NCBI RefSeq assembly: GCF_900184895.1
Contig: NZ_FXZK01000009.1
Coordinates: 86,498-150,497, forward strand
Direction of reading: 5' to 3'
Source: Flavimaricola marinus
GTDB lineage: Bacteria; Pseudomonadota; Alphaproteobacteria; Rhodobacterales; Rhodobacteraceae
DNA length: 64,000 nucleotides
The notes beneath the pieces are model-generated. The model had not been told where the DNA came from. It made no database searches and saw only the letters and a program-made list of their open reading frames with translations. This document shows, one piece after another, positions 55,529 to 64,000 of this stretch; positions within the stretch are counted from its first letter, which is position 1; every line of letters begins with the position of its first letter. Both the position numbers and the translations under genes were made by a program.

Positions 55529-57142
55529 TCACGGCATTGCCAGCTGGCCGATAGCCGTTCCGGGAACGGCAGAGAGAAGTTGACGGGTGTATTCCTCGCG
55601 AGGTGACTGGAAGAGATCGATCGGTTCGCCGACTTCGACGAGCTTTCCCTTCTGCATCACCGCGATCCTGTCGCAGATGCGAGAGGCGACGCGCAGGTCG
55701 TGGGTGACGAAGAGAAGACCGAAGTTCAGCCGGCCCTGAATCTCGTGCAGCAGGTCCAGGATCTGACGCTGCACAGAGACATCGAGGGCCGAGACGCTTT
55801 CGTCCGCGATCAGCAGGGCCGGCTCCAGCGCCAAAGCGCGGGCGATGCAGATGCGCTGGCGCTGACCGCCCGAAAACTGGTGCGGAAAACGCTGCGAGGC
55901 CGAGGCGTCGAGGCCGACGGATTCAAGCAGAGTTTCGGCCCGCTTGAGGGCCTCGGTCTTGGACACACCGTGCACGATGGGGCCCTCTGCGATTGCGTCA
56001 CCGACCTTCTGGCGCGGGTCCAGCGCGGTATTGGGATCCTGAAAGATGATCTGCATGTGTCGACGGGCGCGGCGCAGGGCGCGGGTCCGGAGCGTGTGAA
56101 GCGGAATGCCGTCGATGACGATCTCGCCCGCATCGGGCTCGACCATGCGGATGATGCTCTGCGACAGGGTCGACTTGCCCGATCCGCTCTCTCCGACGAG
56201 GCCGAGGGTCTCGCCCCGACGCAAAGTGATCGAAACATCGTCGACCGCCTTGAGCGACACCGTCGAGCCGCGAGCGCCCTTGTAGTTGTAGGTCTTGCGA
56301 ATTCCCGAAGCCTTGAGGATCTGCTCGCCAAGATCGGTGCGCGCGGCGCGGGGTTCGAGGATCGGCACTGCAGACAGGAGCCGCTGCGTATAGGGGTGCT
56401 GCGGATTGCGCAGCACTTCGGCGGCGGTGCCGATCTCGACGAGATTGCCATGCTGCATGACAGCGACACGGTCCGCGATCTCGGCGACGACGCCGAAATC
56501 ATGGGTGATGAACATGATGCCCGTGTTGTGGTTCTCGCGCAGCGCCAGCATCAGTTTGAGGATCTGTGCCTGGGTCGTTACGTCGAGCGCCGTCGTCGGC
56601 TCGTCCGCGATGAGGACAGCCGGGTCAAGCGCCAGCGCCGAGGCGATCATCACCCGCTGGCACTGTCCGCCAGACAGTTCATGCGGATAAGAGCGGTAGA
56701 TGCGTTCGGGGTTGGGCAGCAGCACCTCGTCGAAAAGCGCCAACACCTTTTCGCGGATCTCCGCCTTGGGAAGATCGGTATGGACCGAGAAGGTCTCGGC
56801 CACCTGATCGCCGACCCTGTAGAACGGATTGAGCGAGGCCATCGGTTCCTGAAAGATCATCGAGAGCTTCGCACCGACCAGTGCGCGCCGCTCCTGCTCG
56901 TCGATTTCAAGCAGGTTGCGGCCCATGAAATCGATCCGCCCGGACGGTGTCAGGGCGTTCCGGTCGAGCAGGCCCATGGTCGAGAGCGCGGTGAGCGACT
57001 TGCCGGAACCGCTTTCCCCCACGACACAGAGGATCTCGTTGGCGTTGAGGCTGAGCGACAGATCCTTGATCGCGTATTCGCGATCCATGCGCTCGGGCAG
57101 GCGAACGCTGAGGTTGTCGTAGGTGAGCAGAGCGTCAGACAT
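55529..57142 (-). CDS. Dipeptide-type ABC transporter, fused double ATPase
   Basis: A 537-residue protein with two ABC domains. The first has Walker A GESGSGKS, signature LSGGQ (about residue 160) and Walker B VLIADEPTTALD. The second has GESGSGKST, FSGGQRQRICIARAL and LLIADESVSALD. Both halves have the peptide/nickel family C-terminal ending (HPYTQRLLSAVP; YTRQLLSAVP). It powers the DppB/DppC-like permease encoded upstream. The ATG at 57142 overlaps the creatininase-family stop by 8 nt. Confidence 0.93.
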   Translation of the reverse strand: MSDALLTYDNLSVRLPERMDREYAIKDLSLSLNANEILCVVGESGSGKSLTALSTMGLLDRNALTPSGRIDFMGRNLLEIDEQERRALVGAKLSMIFQEPMASLNPFYRVGDQVAETFSVHTDLPKAEIREKVLALFDEVLLPNPERIYRSYPHELSGGQCQRVMIASALALDPAVLIADEPTTALDVTTQAQILKLMLALRENHNTGIMFITHDFGVVAEIADRVAVMQHGNLVEIGTAAEVLRNPQHPYTQRLLSAVPILEPRAARTDLGEQILKASGIRKTYNYKGARGSTVSLKAVDDVSITLRRGETLGLVGESGSGKSTLSQSIIRMVEPDAGEIVIDGIPLHTLRTRALRRARRHMQIIFQDPNTALDPRQKVGDAIAEGPIVHGVSKTEALKRAETLLESVGLDASASQRFPHQFSGGQRQRICIARALALEPALLIADESVSALDVSVQRQILDLLHEIQGRLNFGLLFVTHDLRVASRICDRIAVMQKGKLVEVGEPIDLFQSPREEYTRQLLSAVPGTAIGQLAMP

Positions 57143-57965
57143 CCGAAGTTTCCAGCGGGGCGGTAGGGGTGAAGGTGGTCGTGTCGCAACCGGCAAAGAA
57201 CGTGGCAAAGTCGGCAATCTTGGCGGTGATCTTCTCGACGATCTTCGCGCCGATTTCGGGGCTGGAGTGGGTGGCGTCGCCGCCCATCATCCCATCCTCG
57301 TTGAACTCCTTGGCCGTGAGCGGCATGTTCACCGCGCTGCCATTGAAAGAGATGCCGGACGGGCCAAGCATCCGATGACCGAAGGCCGTATTGTCCGGGG
57401 CCTTGCGCATCAGGTCCGGGCGCAGAAGCTCCGGAAACAGATGCATGTAGGACGAGGTGACGGGGTCACCGCCGTGGCCGCGGGCCTTGGCGACATTGTC
57501 GCCGTGGATCTCTGTCCAGTCGGCGGGGCTCAGACACTGCCAGATATTGATGGACGACATCAGCACGCCACGTTCACGGCGCAGCTTGCGCATGACCTCG
57601 TCGATCAGAAAGGCATTGGTCGTGTGTCCGTTCACGATCACCAGCCGGGTCAGCCCGTGATCGAGAAAATTGGTCGCCACGTCTTCGACCAACGCCTTGA
57701 AGGTGGCGGACCTCAACTGGATGCCGCCGGCAAAGGACCGGAAGAAGTCGGCGTATCCGAATGGGACGGTGGGGGCGGCTATCGCCCCCGACCGTTGGGC
57801 GGCCATGCCGGCGATGCGGTCGGCGAGCATGTAGTCGCCCATGGGTGCGTGGGGCCCCTGCTCCTCGTGGCTGCCAAAGGGCAAGAGGATCACGGGGTTC
57901 TCCGCCGCCCGCTGGGCGAATTCGTCGAACGTCATCTGCGACAGAAGGTGTTTGGTCTCCGGCAT
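57135..57965 (-). CDS. Creatininase family amidohydrolase
   Basis: A 276-residue metal-dependent hydrolase of the creatininase/MftE group. Metal motifs are GSHEEQGPHAPMGDY, VIVNGHTTN and RGHGGDPVTSSYMHLFPE. Members open cyclic amides (creatinine, hydantoin-like) or cleave small peptides. It is encoded between the binding protein and the ATPase of a peptide ABC transporter, so its substrate is probably the imported compound. GAGGAAGAAGG precedes the ATG. Confidence 0.92.
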   Translation of the reverse strand: MPETKHLLSQMTFDEFAQRAAENPVILLPFGSHEEQGPHAPMGDYMLADRIAGMAAQRSGAIAAPTVPFGYADFFRSFAGGIQLRSATFKALVEDVATNFLDHGLTRLVIVNGHTTNAFLIDEVMRKLRRERGVLMSSINIWQCLSPADWTEIHGDNVAKARGHGGDPVTSSYMHLFPELLRPDLMRKAPDNTAFGHRMLGPSGISFNGSAVNMPLTAKEFNEDGMMGGDATHSSPEIGAKIVEKITAKIADFATFFAGCDTTTFTPTAPLETSDV

Positions 57966-57978
57966 GGCGCCTTCTTCC

Positions 57979-59553
57979 TCAGTTGAGTTTCAGGTAGGGG
58001 GCGTACAGGCGCATTTCGGCGCTGGCCGCTGTCCATTCGATGTCGGCGCGGGTCGCGTAGGTCGCAAAGAGCTTCCACAGGTAGAAGCCGGGTGTGACGC
58101 GCTGCCATTCCGCAGAGAGAGCCTTGTAGGCCTCGTTGCGTTCGTCGAAATCGACCGAGTTCACGAATTCCTCACCGAGGCGGATGTATTCCTCGGTCGG
58201 ATCCCAGACCTTCCAGTCGGCGCTGGCGCGGGTGGAACCGGGGTTCCAGTCCAGCCACAGCGGTTGGTAGGGGTCGCCGGGAATGAAGCTCGAACCGTTC
58301 GAGAAATTGATGAGGTGATAGGGGCGCTGGTAGACGAGCGAGAAGTTGTCCAGCACCTGCATCTCGACGTTGATCCCGACCTCGCGCCACATCTCGACCA
58401 TGATCTCGGCGGCGAGTTCATAGTTCGGATAGTAGCCGCGGGTGATGTGCCACAGCAGAGGCTGGCCGTCGTAATCGGTCTGGGCCACGAGAGCGCGGGC
58501 CGCCTCGGGGTCATACGGCAGCGGGTTTACGGCATTCGGGTCGTAGTAGGGGCCGTATTCGGGGAAGTTGAAGGGCACGTCCGGGTGGAAGGTCAGATCA
58601 CCGAAGAGGGACTCGACGATCGCATTCATGTCCACGGCCTGGATCATCGCATAGCGCAGACGTTCGTCGACCAGCGGGTTGTCCTCCGGGTCCGGTCGGG
58701 TGTTGAAACCAAAGGCGGTATAGCCGGAAACGGCCACGTTCTGGACGTTGACGTTGTCGTAAGAGGCAATCTGCGCGATCTGGTCGGGAGGGATGCCCAC
58801 CATCATGTCGTATTCCCCGGACACGACGCCTGCCATCCGGCCGGCGTATTCCGGCACGATCCGCCATTCCACCGTCTGCACCGGAGCAGCTTCGCCCCAG
58901 TAGTCGTCGAACCGCTCCATCACCAGAATTTCGCTGGAACGGAAAGTGGTGACCTTGTAGGGGCCGGTGCCGATGGGGTTGAGGCCGAATTCGTCGACGC
59001 CGACCTCGAGGTAGTAGTCCTTGGGAACGATCAGGCCGACCGACCCGCTCAGTTTCGCCGGAACGTAGGGGTCTTCGCTGGCCGTCTCGATCTCGAGGGT
59101 GTAGCGGTCGACCGCTTCGACCCGGACGAAGCCTTCAGAATAGATGGCGCCGCGCGGCTCGAAGGCGTCTTCGTTGCGATAGCGTTCGGCTGAAAGGGTA
59201 AAGGCCGCGTCCTCGGCCGTCATTTCGACGCCGTTGTGGAACATCACCCCTTCGCGCATCTTAAAGGTCCAGACCTTGCCGTTGCGCTCGTAGGAGGTGG
59301 CCAGCTTGGGCACGATCACCGATCCGTCGGGATCGGCGATGTAGTCGACCTCTGTGAAGGATTCATAGAAGTTGTTGTAGATCCGGCGTGCCGAGGTCGA
59401 CAGCCCGTTGATCGGCGCCATGTTCGCCCAGAGCGCGTCGACGGCGATGCGCAGCGTGTCGATCTCCTGGGCTTGGGCACCGGCACCGATACCGGCGAAA
59501 CTCATCGTACCGGCCCCGATGATCATCTTGTGGACGTCTCTACGTGTAACCAT
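57979..59553 (-). CDS. Peptide-type ABC transporter substrate-binding protein
   Basis: A 524-residue family 5 extracellular binding protein. The start at 59553 gives a Tat-like or Sec signal (MVTRRDVHKMIIGAGTMSFAGIGAGAQAQ); an upstream in-frame start is unlikely. The mature part has VWTFKMREGVMFHNGVEMTAEDAAFTL, the usual DppA/OppA region. It would capture peptides or peptide-like compounds. It follows dppC by 43 bp. Confidence 0.93.
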   Translation of the reverse strand: MVTRRDVHKMIIGAGTMSFAGIGAGAQAQEIDTLRIAVDALWANMAPINGLSTSARRIYNNFYESFTEVDYIADPDGSVIVPKLATSYERNGKVWTFKMREGVMFHNGVEMTAEDAAFTLSAERYRNEDAFEPRGAIYSEGFVRVEAVDRYTLEIETASEDPYVPAKLSGSVGLIVPKDYYLEVGVDEFGLNPIGTGPYKVTTFRSSEILVMERFDDYWGEAAPVQTVEWRIVPEYAGRMAGVVSGEYDMMVGIPPDQIAQIASYDNVNVQNVAVSGYTAFGFNTRPDPEDNPLVDERLRYAMIQAVDMNAIVESLFGDLTFHPDVPFNFPEYGPYYDPNAVNPLPYDPEAARALVAQTDYDGQPLLWHITRGYYPNYELAAEIMVEMWREVGINVEMQVLDNFSLVYQRPYHLINFSNGSSFIPGDPYQPLWLDWNPGSTRASADWKVWDPTEEYIRLGEEFVNSVDFDERNEAYKALSAEWQRVTPGFYLWKLFATYATRADIEWTAASAEMRLYAPYLKLN

Positions 59554-59596
59554 GGTTAGGTCTCCTGTTGGTTGGGCATGGTCTTTTCTTGTGGGT

Positions 59597-60439
59597 TCAG
59601 GCATCGCGGGCCCGGAGAGTTGGGTCGAGACGGTCACGTAGGCCGTCACCGATCAGCGAGATCGACAGCGTCATCAGGAAGATGATGAGTCCGGGAAACA
59701 CCGAGATCCACCAGGCGGTCGTCAGGTATTCGCGACCATCACCGAGGATCTGGCCCAGGCTAGTCAGAGGGGTCTGGATGCCCATCCCGAGGAAGCTGAG
59801 CGAGCTTTCCAGCAGGATGATCCCGGGCACCGTCAGCGTGACCTGCACGATCAGAGCACTGGCGATATTGGGCAGGACGTGGCGCAGGTAGAGGCGGGCG
59901 GGCGATGCACCGAGAGCCACGATGGCACGGGCGTAGGTCTGGCGCTTCGTCGCCATGACGAGGCCGCGGGTCAGCCGGGCATAGGTTTCCCATCCGTAAA
60001 GCCCCATGAGCACGATAAAGAGCGTCAGGGAGTTGCCGAAGAAGGCCAGCAGCGTCAGGGCGATCAGGATGAAGGGCAACGACAACTGGATGTCGACGAT
60101 GGACATCAGCACGTCATCCACCAGTCCTTCGAAATGCCCGGCGATGAAGCCGATGATCGTTCCTGCCACGGCACCGATGAATGTGCCGATCAGGGCCACC
60201 CCAATGGACATGCGCATCGCCACGATCAGGCGGGCGCCCATGTCGCGACCCAGCCGGTCGGTGCCTAGCCAGTGATCCCAGCTGCCGCCTTCGGTCCAGA
60301 CCGGCCCCTGCAAGCGGGACATGAGGTTCTGCTTCGACGGATCCTGGGAGATCAGCGGCCCGAACAGAACCATGAAGGCAATGACGATCAGGACGAGTCC
60401 AGCGAGGGCGAGGACGGGGTTGCTCAGAAATCGCTTCAC
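59597..60439 (-). CDS. Peptide-type ABC transporter permease (DppC-like)
   Basis: A 280-residue membrane protein with about six spans. It contains the permease loop with EAA-type signature around MATKRQTYARAIVALGAS (consensus EAAxxxG) and an N-terminal periplasmic segment HWLGTDRLGRDMGAR typical of DppC. It pairs with the DppB-like permease, whose stop overlaps its start by 4 nt (ATGA at 60436-60439). Confidence 0.94.
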   Translation of the reverse strand: MKRFLSNPVLALAGLVLIVIAFMVLFGPLISQDPSKQNLMSRLQGPVWTEGGSWDHWLGTDRLGRDMGARLIVAMRMSIGVALIGTFIGAVAGTIIGFIAGHFEGLVDDVLMSIVDIQLSLPFILIALTLLAFFGNSLTLFIVLMGLYGWETYARLTRGLVMATKRQTYARAIVALGASPARLYLRHVLPNIASALIVQVTLTVPGIILLESSLSFLGMGIQTPLTSLGQILGDGREYLTTAWWISVFPGLIIFLMTLSISLIGDGLRDRLDPTLRARDA

Positions 60440-61359
60440 GACTTGCTCCGGCTACGGGGGTCGAGAAGTCGGTAGGACATGTCGACAATGAAGTTGGCGA
60501 GAACCATGGCGAAGGCAATGAACAGGACCAGCGCCTGAACCACGGCAAGGTCCTTGCCGGAGACGGAACTGATCAGAAGCCGCCCGACACCGGGCCATGC
60601 AAAGACGGTCTCGACCACGACCGTGCCGGCAACGAGCTGACCCAGCATGAGACCGAGGATGGTGACGACCGGGATCGCCGCATTGGGCAGGGCGTGCGCC
60701 ACAGTGCGGCGCATCTTGCTCACGCCCTTGGCCTCGGCGGTGCGCATGTATTGCTTCGACAAGGTCTCGAGCATCGAAGACCGGGTGAACCGCGCCAGGA
60801 TCCCCGCAAGGGTCAGGGACAGGGCAGCGGCCGGCATTATGAAGTGCTGCCAGCTCGAAGAGCCTGCGCTCGGCAGCCATTGCAGCATCATCGAGAACAC
60901 GAGGATCATCAGGATGCCGAAGAAGAAGTTCGGCAAGGCAAAGCCCACGACAGAGAAGACCATGATCAGCCGGTCGAAAAGAGACCCGCGCTTGAGTGCT
61001 GCGAGGATGCCCGCAGGGACCCCGATCAAAATCGCGAATACATAGGCAACGAAGCCCAATTGCAGGGTGTGTGGCACCCTTTCAAAGATCACGTCGAGGG
61101 CCGGTCGGCCGTCGCGAAAAGAGATCCCGAAATCGCCCGTGGCGAGATTGCGGACGTAGATCACGTATTGTTGGATCAGCGATTTATCGAGATGCCACTT
61201 TGCGCGGAACTGCTCCATTTCGCGCTGAGTGGCATCGGGGCCGAGCATGGCTTGTGCCGGGTCATAGGACAGGCGCAGGGCGATGAATGTGAATGTCACC
61301 ACCGCCAGAAGCGTCAGCGCCATTCGCAAGATTTTGGTCAGTATGAAGGTCGGTGACAA
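60436..61359 (-). CDS. Peptide-type ABC transporter permease (DppB-like)
   Basis: A 307-residue membrane protein with about six spans; LPNFFFGILMILVF and the EAA-type loop MRTAEAKGVSKMRRTVAHALPNA are DppB features. The preferred start is a TTG at 61359, because GGAG lies 7 nt upstream and it begins the usual short cytoplasmic lead (SPTFILTKILRM). A TTG at 61413 is possible but would extend into the operator region. It is the first gene of the eleven-gene operon and divergent from the LysR gene. Confidence 0.92.
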   Translation of the reverse strand: MSPTFILTKILRMALTLLAVVTFTFIALRLSYDPAQAMLGPDATQREMEQFRAKWHLDKSLIQQYVIYVRNLATGDFGISFRDGRPALDVIFERVPHTLQLGFVAYVFAILIGVPAGILAALKRGSLFDRLIMVFSVVGFALPNFFFGILMILVFSMMLQWLPSAGSSSWQHFIMPAAALSLTLAGILARFTRSSMLETLSKQYMRTAEAKGVSKMRRTVAHALPNAAIPVVTILGLMLGQLVAGTVVVETVFAWPGVGRLLISSVSGKDLAVVQALVLFIAFAMVLANFIVDMSYRLLDPRSRSKS

Positions 61360-61416
61360 ATGCCTGCTCCGGTCTGTTTCGCCACTTCCAAAGGGGCGGA
61401 TACCGGTAGACAAGCA

Positions 61417-61447
61417 TCATTAATTAAGACAATAAATGGATTAATGA
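61417..61447. promoter_or_regulatory. Perfect inverted repeat between the LysR gene and the transporter operon
   Basis: TCATTAAT (61417-61424) and ATTAATGA (61440-61447) are perfect 8-bp arms with a 15-nt spacer, inside an AT-rich gap between divergent starts. This fits the T-N11-A type operators of LysR regulators, which often control the divergent operon and themselves. Confidence 0.5.
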
Positions 61448-61469
61448 CACTAAGTTTCATACATACGAC

Positions 61470-62399
61470 ATGATAAATGGCATCGAGATTCGGCACCTGA
61501 GATACTTTCTGCTGCTGGCGGAAGAGCTCCACTTCGGTCGCGCGGCGGAGCGGCTTCACATGGCTCAAGCACCTTTCTCGCAACAGATCAAACAGCTTGA
61601 AGAGAGGATCGGCACGCCGCTCTTTCACCGCACGACCCGCAAGGTCCAGATGTCCGAAGCCGGGCGGCGATTTCAGTCCTATGCGCAGCAGGTGCTTTCC
61701 GATCTCGACGAAGGCGTGCGATTTGCGCGAGCCACCGCCAGCGACGAGGCAGGACAGATTCGCGTGGGGCTCATCAGCGTCGGGACCTCGACGGTCCTGC
61801 CGATCGCAATGCGGAAGTTCCGCGATATCCACCCTGCCGTTCTGTTGTCACCGTTTTCGGAAACAACCGGCGTTCAACTGAGAATGTTGCTGGAGAACGA
61901 GCTCGAAGTCGGGCTGATGCGGCCGGCGCGATTGCCGAGTTACTTAAGGGGCGAAGTGATCTATCGCGAGGGGATGTGCGTCGCGATGAGTTCGGATCAC
62001 CCGCTGGCAACGCGGGAGTCGCTGACGGCCGAGGATCTCGTCGGACAGCCGCTGATGCGGTTCATTGCCAAGATCGGCACCGGCTTCGAGCCGACGATCA
62101 ACAAGTATCTCGCCGATGTCGGAGTCCAGCCCGAACAGGGGCCGGAATACACCTCCACCGCGGCGGGCCTCTGCCTTGTCGCGGGGGGCATGGGGCTGGC
62201 GATCATGCCCTATTCGGCCGCGGTCAATGCATATCCCGGCATTTCCTACCTGCCGATCGATCTCGGCGGGATACTGGCCGAGGTCAGCATGGTGACGCGC
62301 GCCGGCCCGATGGACCGCAAACTCAAGGATCTGTGCGACGTCATCCGCGGGATCTGTGCACCCGGCGGCGAGATGGACCCGCACCGGCGGATCCTCTGA
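61470..62399 (+). CDS. LysR family transcriptional regulator
   Basis: A 309-residue regulator with an N-terminal winged-helix domain (EIRHLRYFLLLAEELHFGRAAERLHMAQAPFSQQIKQLEE, then RTTRKVQMSEAG) and a periplasmic-binding-like effector domain (GQIRVGLISVGTSTVLP). It is encoded divergently from the peptide-transporter operon and probably controls it, sensing a pathway compound. No strong ribosome binding site precedes the ATG, but the likely operator overlaps that region. Confidence 0.94.
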   Translation: MINGIEIRHLRYFLLLAEELHFGRAAERLHMAQAPFSQQIKQLEERIGTPLFHRTTRKVQMSEAGRRFQSYAQQVLSDLDEGVRFARATASDEAGQIRVGLISVGTSTVLPIAMRKFRDIHPAVLLSPFSETTGVQLRMLLENELEVGLMRPARLPSYLRGEVIYREGMCVAMSSDHPLATRESLTAEDLVGQPLMRFIAKIGTGFEPTINKYLADVGVQPEQGPEYTSTAAGLCLVAGGMGLAIMPYSAAVNAYPGISYLPIDLGGILAEVSMVTRAGPMDRKLKDLCDVIRGICAPGGEMDPHRRIL

Positions 62400-63017
62400 G
62401 AATCGCGCCCCGCGATTGCGGAGGGTTCCGCGCCTTAAATCGACACCGCATCCGGAACCCACGACCGCGTGCCGGATACTTTCAAATATCACATATCAAG
62501 CTCAACTCTCAGACACTGCACGAGCTTGACAAGAAACAGTCGTCGCCTGTCACCGCATACAGTAATCATTGGAACGGACCATCGTCAAAGCCGAACTTAC
62601 TGACACGCTCGATATCCCTGTTGTAGAGCTGTTGTGTTTAGGTCAACAAAAAGCATTTCGTAGTTGGAAACCAGGCGAAGGGCTATGAGAACGCTGTGAA
62701 TGGCGACTTTGCAAGCCGACCGGATGACCTGCAAAGTATCAAATACGGAAAGTCGGTGGAGTGCTACGTCCGTCGGAACGGGAAAGTGACGTGAAGGGCC
62801 CACTTAGGTCTTAACTTGAGCCATATTTTCATAGGTATCAATCTTCAGTCGGCCGAAATGCATCTAATGCTTGGGTCATTTCAAACCACGGGGATCCTAT
62901 CCAAGGATTGGTCGGCCTCGATTGTATTGACTATCAACTTGAGTTTGCAATGAATTATCTTTACGGCTGACCTGCTGGCCTTTGTTTCCGCTAGTTCAGG
63001 TTAGCTCTGTTCAGGTT
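62400..63017. other. AT-richer, gene-poor stretch between the LysR gene and IS remnants
   Basis: About 620 bp with visibly lower G+C than the rest. It begins with two small stem-loops (AATCGCG-CCC-CGCGATT at 62401-62417 and GCGGA-GGGT-TCCGC at 62418-62431) that may end LysR transcription, although no T run follows. A 68-codon minus-strand frame (62597-62803) shows no family features. It looks like eroded acquired DNA. Confidence 0.5.
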
Positions 63018-63803
63018 TTAGTTTTGCTTTGAGCAGTTGACATATTCGTGTAGCGTCATGCCAGCGATGCTCGAGTAAGGCCGGTTGTGATTGTAATAGG
63101 CGCGCAATGTCGCAATCATGCGGCAGGCGTGGCGCATAGACCGGAACAGATGTTCGTTCAGGCACTCCTCGCGCATCCTTCCGTTGAAGCTTTCGACCAA
63201 GCCGTTTTGCATCGGCTTGCCCGGTGCAATTTGGTGCCAACTAACTTTGCGGTCTTCCTGCCATTTCAGCATCGCGTTTGATGTCAGTCCGGTTCCGTTG
63301 TCCGAGACTACCATGCAGGGATATCCACGCAGCTTGGCGATCTTGTCCAGTTCGCGGACGACACGCGCACAACCGATGAATGTATCCACGACGGCAGCCA
63401 GGCATTCCCGATTGAAGTCGTCGAAGACGTTCAGCACATGGAACCGCCTCCCGTCTTCCAGCGCATTCGACATAAAGTCGAGCGACCACCTCTGGTTCGG
63501 CCCTTGCGGGATCGCCATGGGCGTTCTGGTGCCCACTGCACGCTTGCGACCGTCGCATTTACGGTTGGCTAATCCTTCTTCGCGGTAGAGTCGGTACAGC
63601 TACTTCCGGTTCACTTCCCAGCCTCCTCACTTCAGCAGGATTTGCAAACGGCGATTGCCGGACCGCCGCCGTTCGGACACCAGCTCTTTCATTCTGGCTC
63701 GTAGCTCGGTGTCCGGCGGCCCCGACGACTTGCGCCGATAGACACGCGGATCGATTCAGGCCAATGCACCGGCCCGCCTCTGATTGTAACGCTTGGTCTT
63801 CAT
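63018..63803 (-). pseudogene. IS3-family transposase OrfB, broken by three stops
   Basis: The minus-strand frame gives an IS3-type OrfB with a basic region (about 63740-63540) and the DDE domain ([26 protein letters not shown]). In-frame stops interrupt it at 63756-63758 (TGA), 63627-63629 (TGA) and 63600-63602 (TAG). Only the last 173 codons, from a GTG at 63536, are uninterrupted, with all three catalytic acidic residues. No OrfA is seen. It is a decayed copy, not an active element. Confidence 0.85.
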
Positions 63804-63845
63804 GACCCAGTTTACAGCATTTCTTCTCGAACCGGGCCTCAAAGG

Positions 63846-64000
63846 TTGACCTGAGCCCCAAGTTTCCTCCACGTTGCGGAGAGTCTTTGGGTTTTGGTTG
63901 ATGGCCTTAGGCGGCCAGTTTGTCCATCATCGTTTTCTCTGCGAATTCCCTCGGTGTCAGGTTTTTCAAAGCCGAATGCGGTCTTTGATTGTTGTAGTTC
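63846..64000 (-). mobile_element. End of a second IS3-like element, cut by the window edge
   Basis: The minus-strand frame 64000-63907 encodes the transposase C terminus NYNNQRPHSALKNLTPREF... ending DKLAA-stop, a typical IS3-family OrfB end. About 60 bp beyond, TGACCTGAGCCCC (63846 on) resembles an IS3 terminal inverted repeat and would be the element's outer end. Most of this element lies beyond the window. Confidence 0.75.

Noticed and set aside
62597..62803. 68-codon minus-strand frame in the AT-richer region
   Set aside because: No family features, no ribosome binding site and atypical composition; probably noise in eroded DNA.
1..64000. CRISPR arrays, tRNA and rRNA genes
   Set aside because: No regularly spaced direct repeats, tRNA-like cloverleaf or rRNA sequence was recognised on reading.

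Overview
The window looks like chromosomal DNA from a marine-type alphaproteobacterium of the Rhodobacterales (Roseobacter group). This is inferred from the high G+C coding bias, the TRAP and urea ABC transporters, an LpxQ-like lipid A oxidase, a short-Q-loop cytochrome bd oxidase and an IS3-type transposase remnant. No rRNA, tRNA or CRISPR array was seen. Most of the sequence is densely packed protein-coding DNA. The last 1.6 kb (about 62.4-64.0 kb) is AT-richer, gene-poor and ends in decayed insertion sequences.

Layout. 0-1.7 kb: start of a urea ABC transporter operon (urtA, urtB) on the minus strand with a possible sigma-54 promoter. 2.1-6.3 kb: LpxQ-like outer-membrane protein, a GGDEF-EAL protein and a MATE exporter. 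6.3-9.5 kb: a Kef-type cation/proton antiporter and a fatty acid desaturase. 9.5-12.9 kb: a divergent ribitol-dehydrogenase-like SDR and FGGY kinase (pentitol use), then a ZntB-type transporter. 13.0-19.7 kb: a three-gene island of transglutaminase/DUF2126, circularly permuted ATP-grasp fused to alpha-E, and a second transglutaminase, predicted to make or process an unknown peptide. 20.2-24.4 kb: an RND efflux pair. 24.6-28.1 kb: a three-gene catabolic cluster of unknown substrate. 28.1-33.8 kb: DUF6522, an SbcD/SbcC-like (YhaO/YhaN-like) pair and DUF3237. 33.8-39.5 kb: a TAXI-type TRAP transporter divergent from a MarR regulator and sulfatase.

39.7-47.8 kb is a coherent sulfide/respiration module. 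SulP transporter, DUF442-SQR fusion and persulfide dioxygenase lie on the minus strand, next to an Rrf2 regulator with three NsrR-like cysteines. Divergent from it are cydA, cydB and a 36-residue single-membrane-span third gene. A 17-bp motif, CTATATT-N4-RTATYG, occurs three times in the two regulatory gaps, which suggests one regulator couples sulfide removal to a sulfide/NO-tolerant oxidase.

47.9-61.4 kb: a dadA-type D-amino-acid dehydrogenase, then an eleven-gene same-strand block. It holds a peptide ABC transporter, creatininase-family hydrolase, RraA-like protein, gamma-glutamyltransferase-like protein, N-formylglutamate amidohydrolase-like protein, MalY/PatB C-S lyase, Ohr/OsmC protein and an MFS exporter. 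A LysR regulator is divergent from it, with a perfect inverted repeat in the shared promoter gap. The content suggests uptake and breakdown of gamma-glutamyl or glutathione-type conjugates, which is inference. 63.0-64.0 kb: an IS3-family transposase pseudogene with three in-frame stops, abutting the end of a second IS3-like element cut by the window edge.
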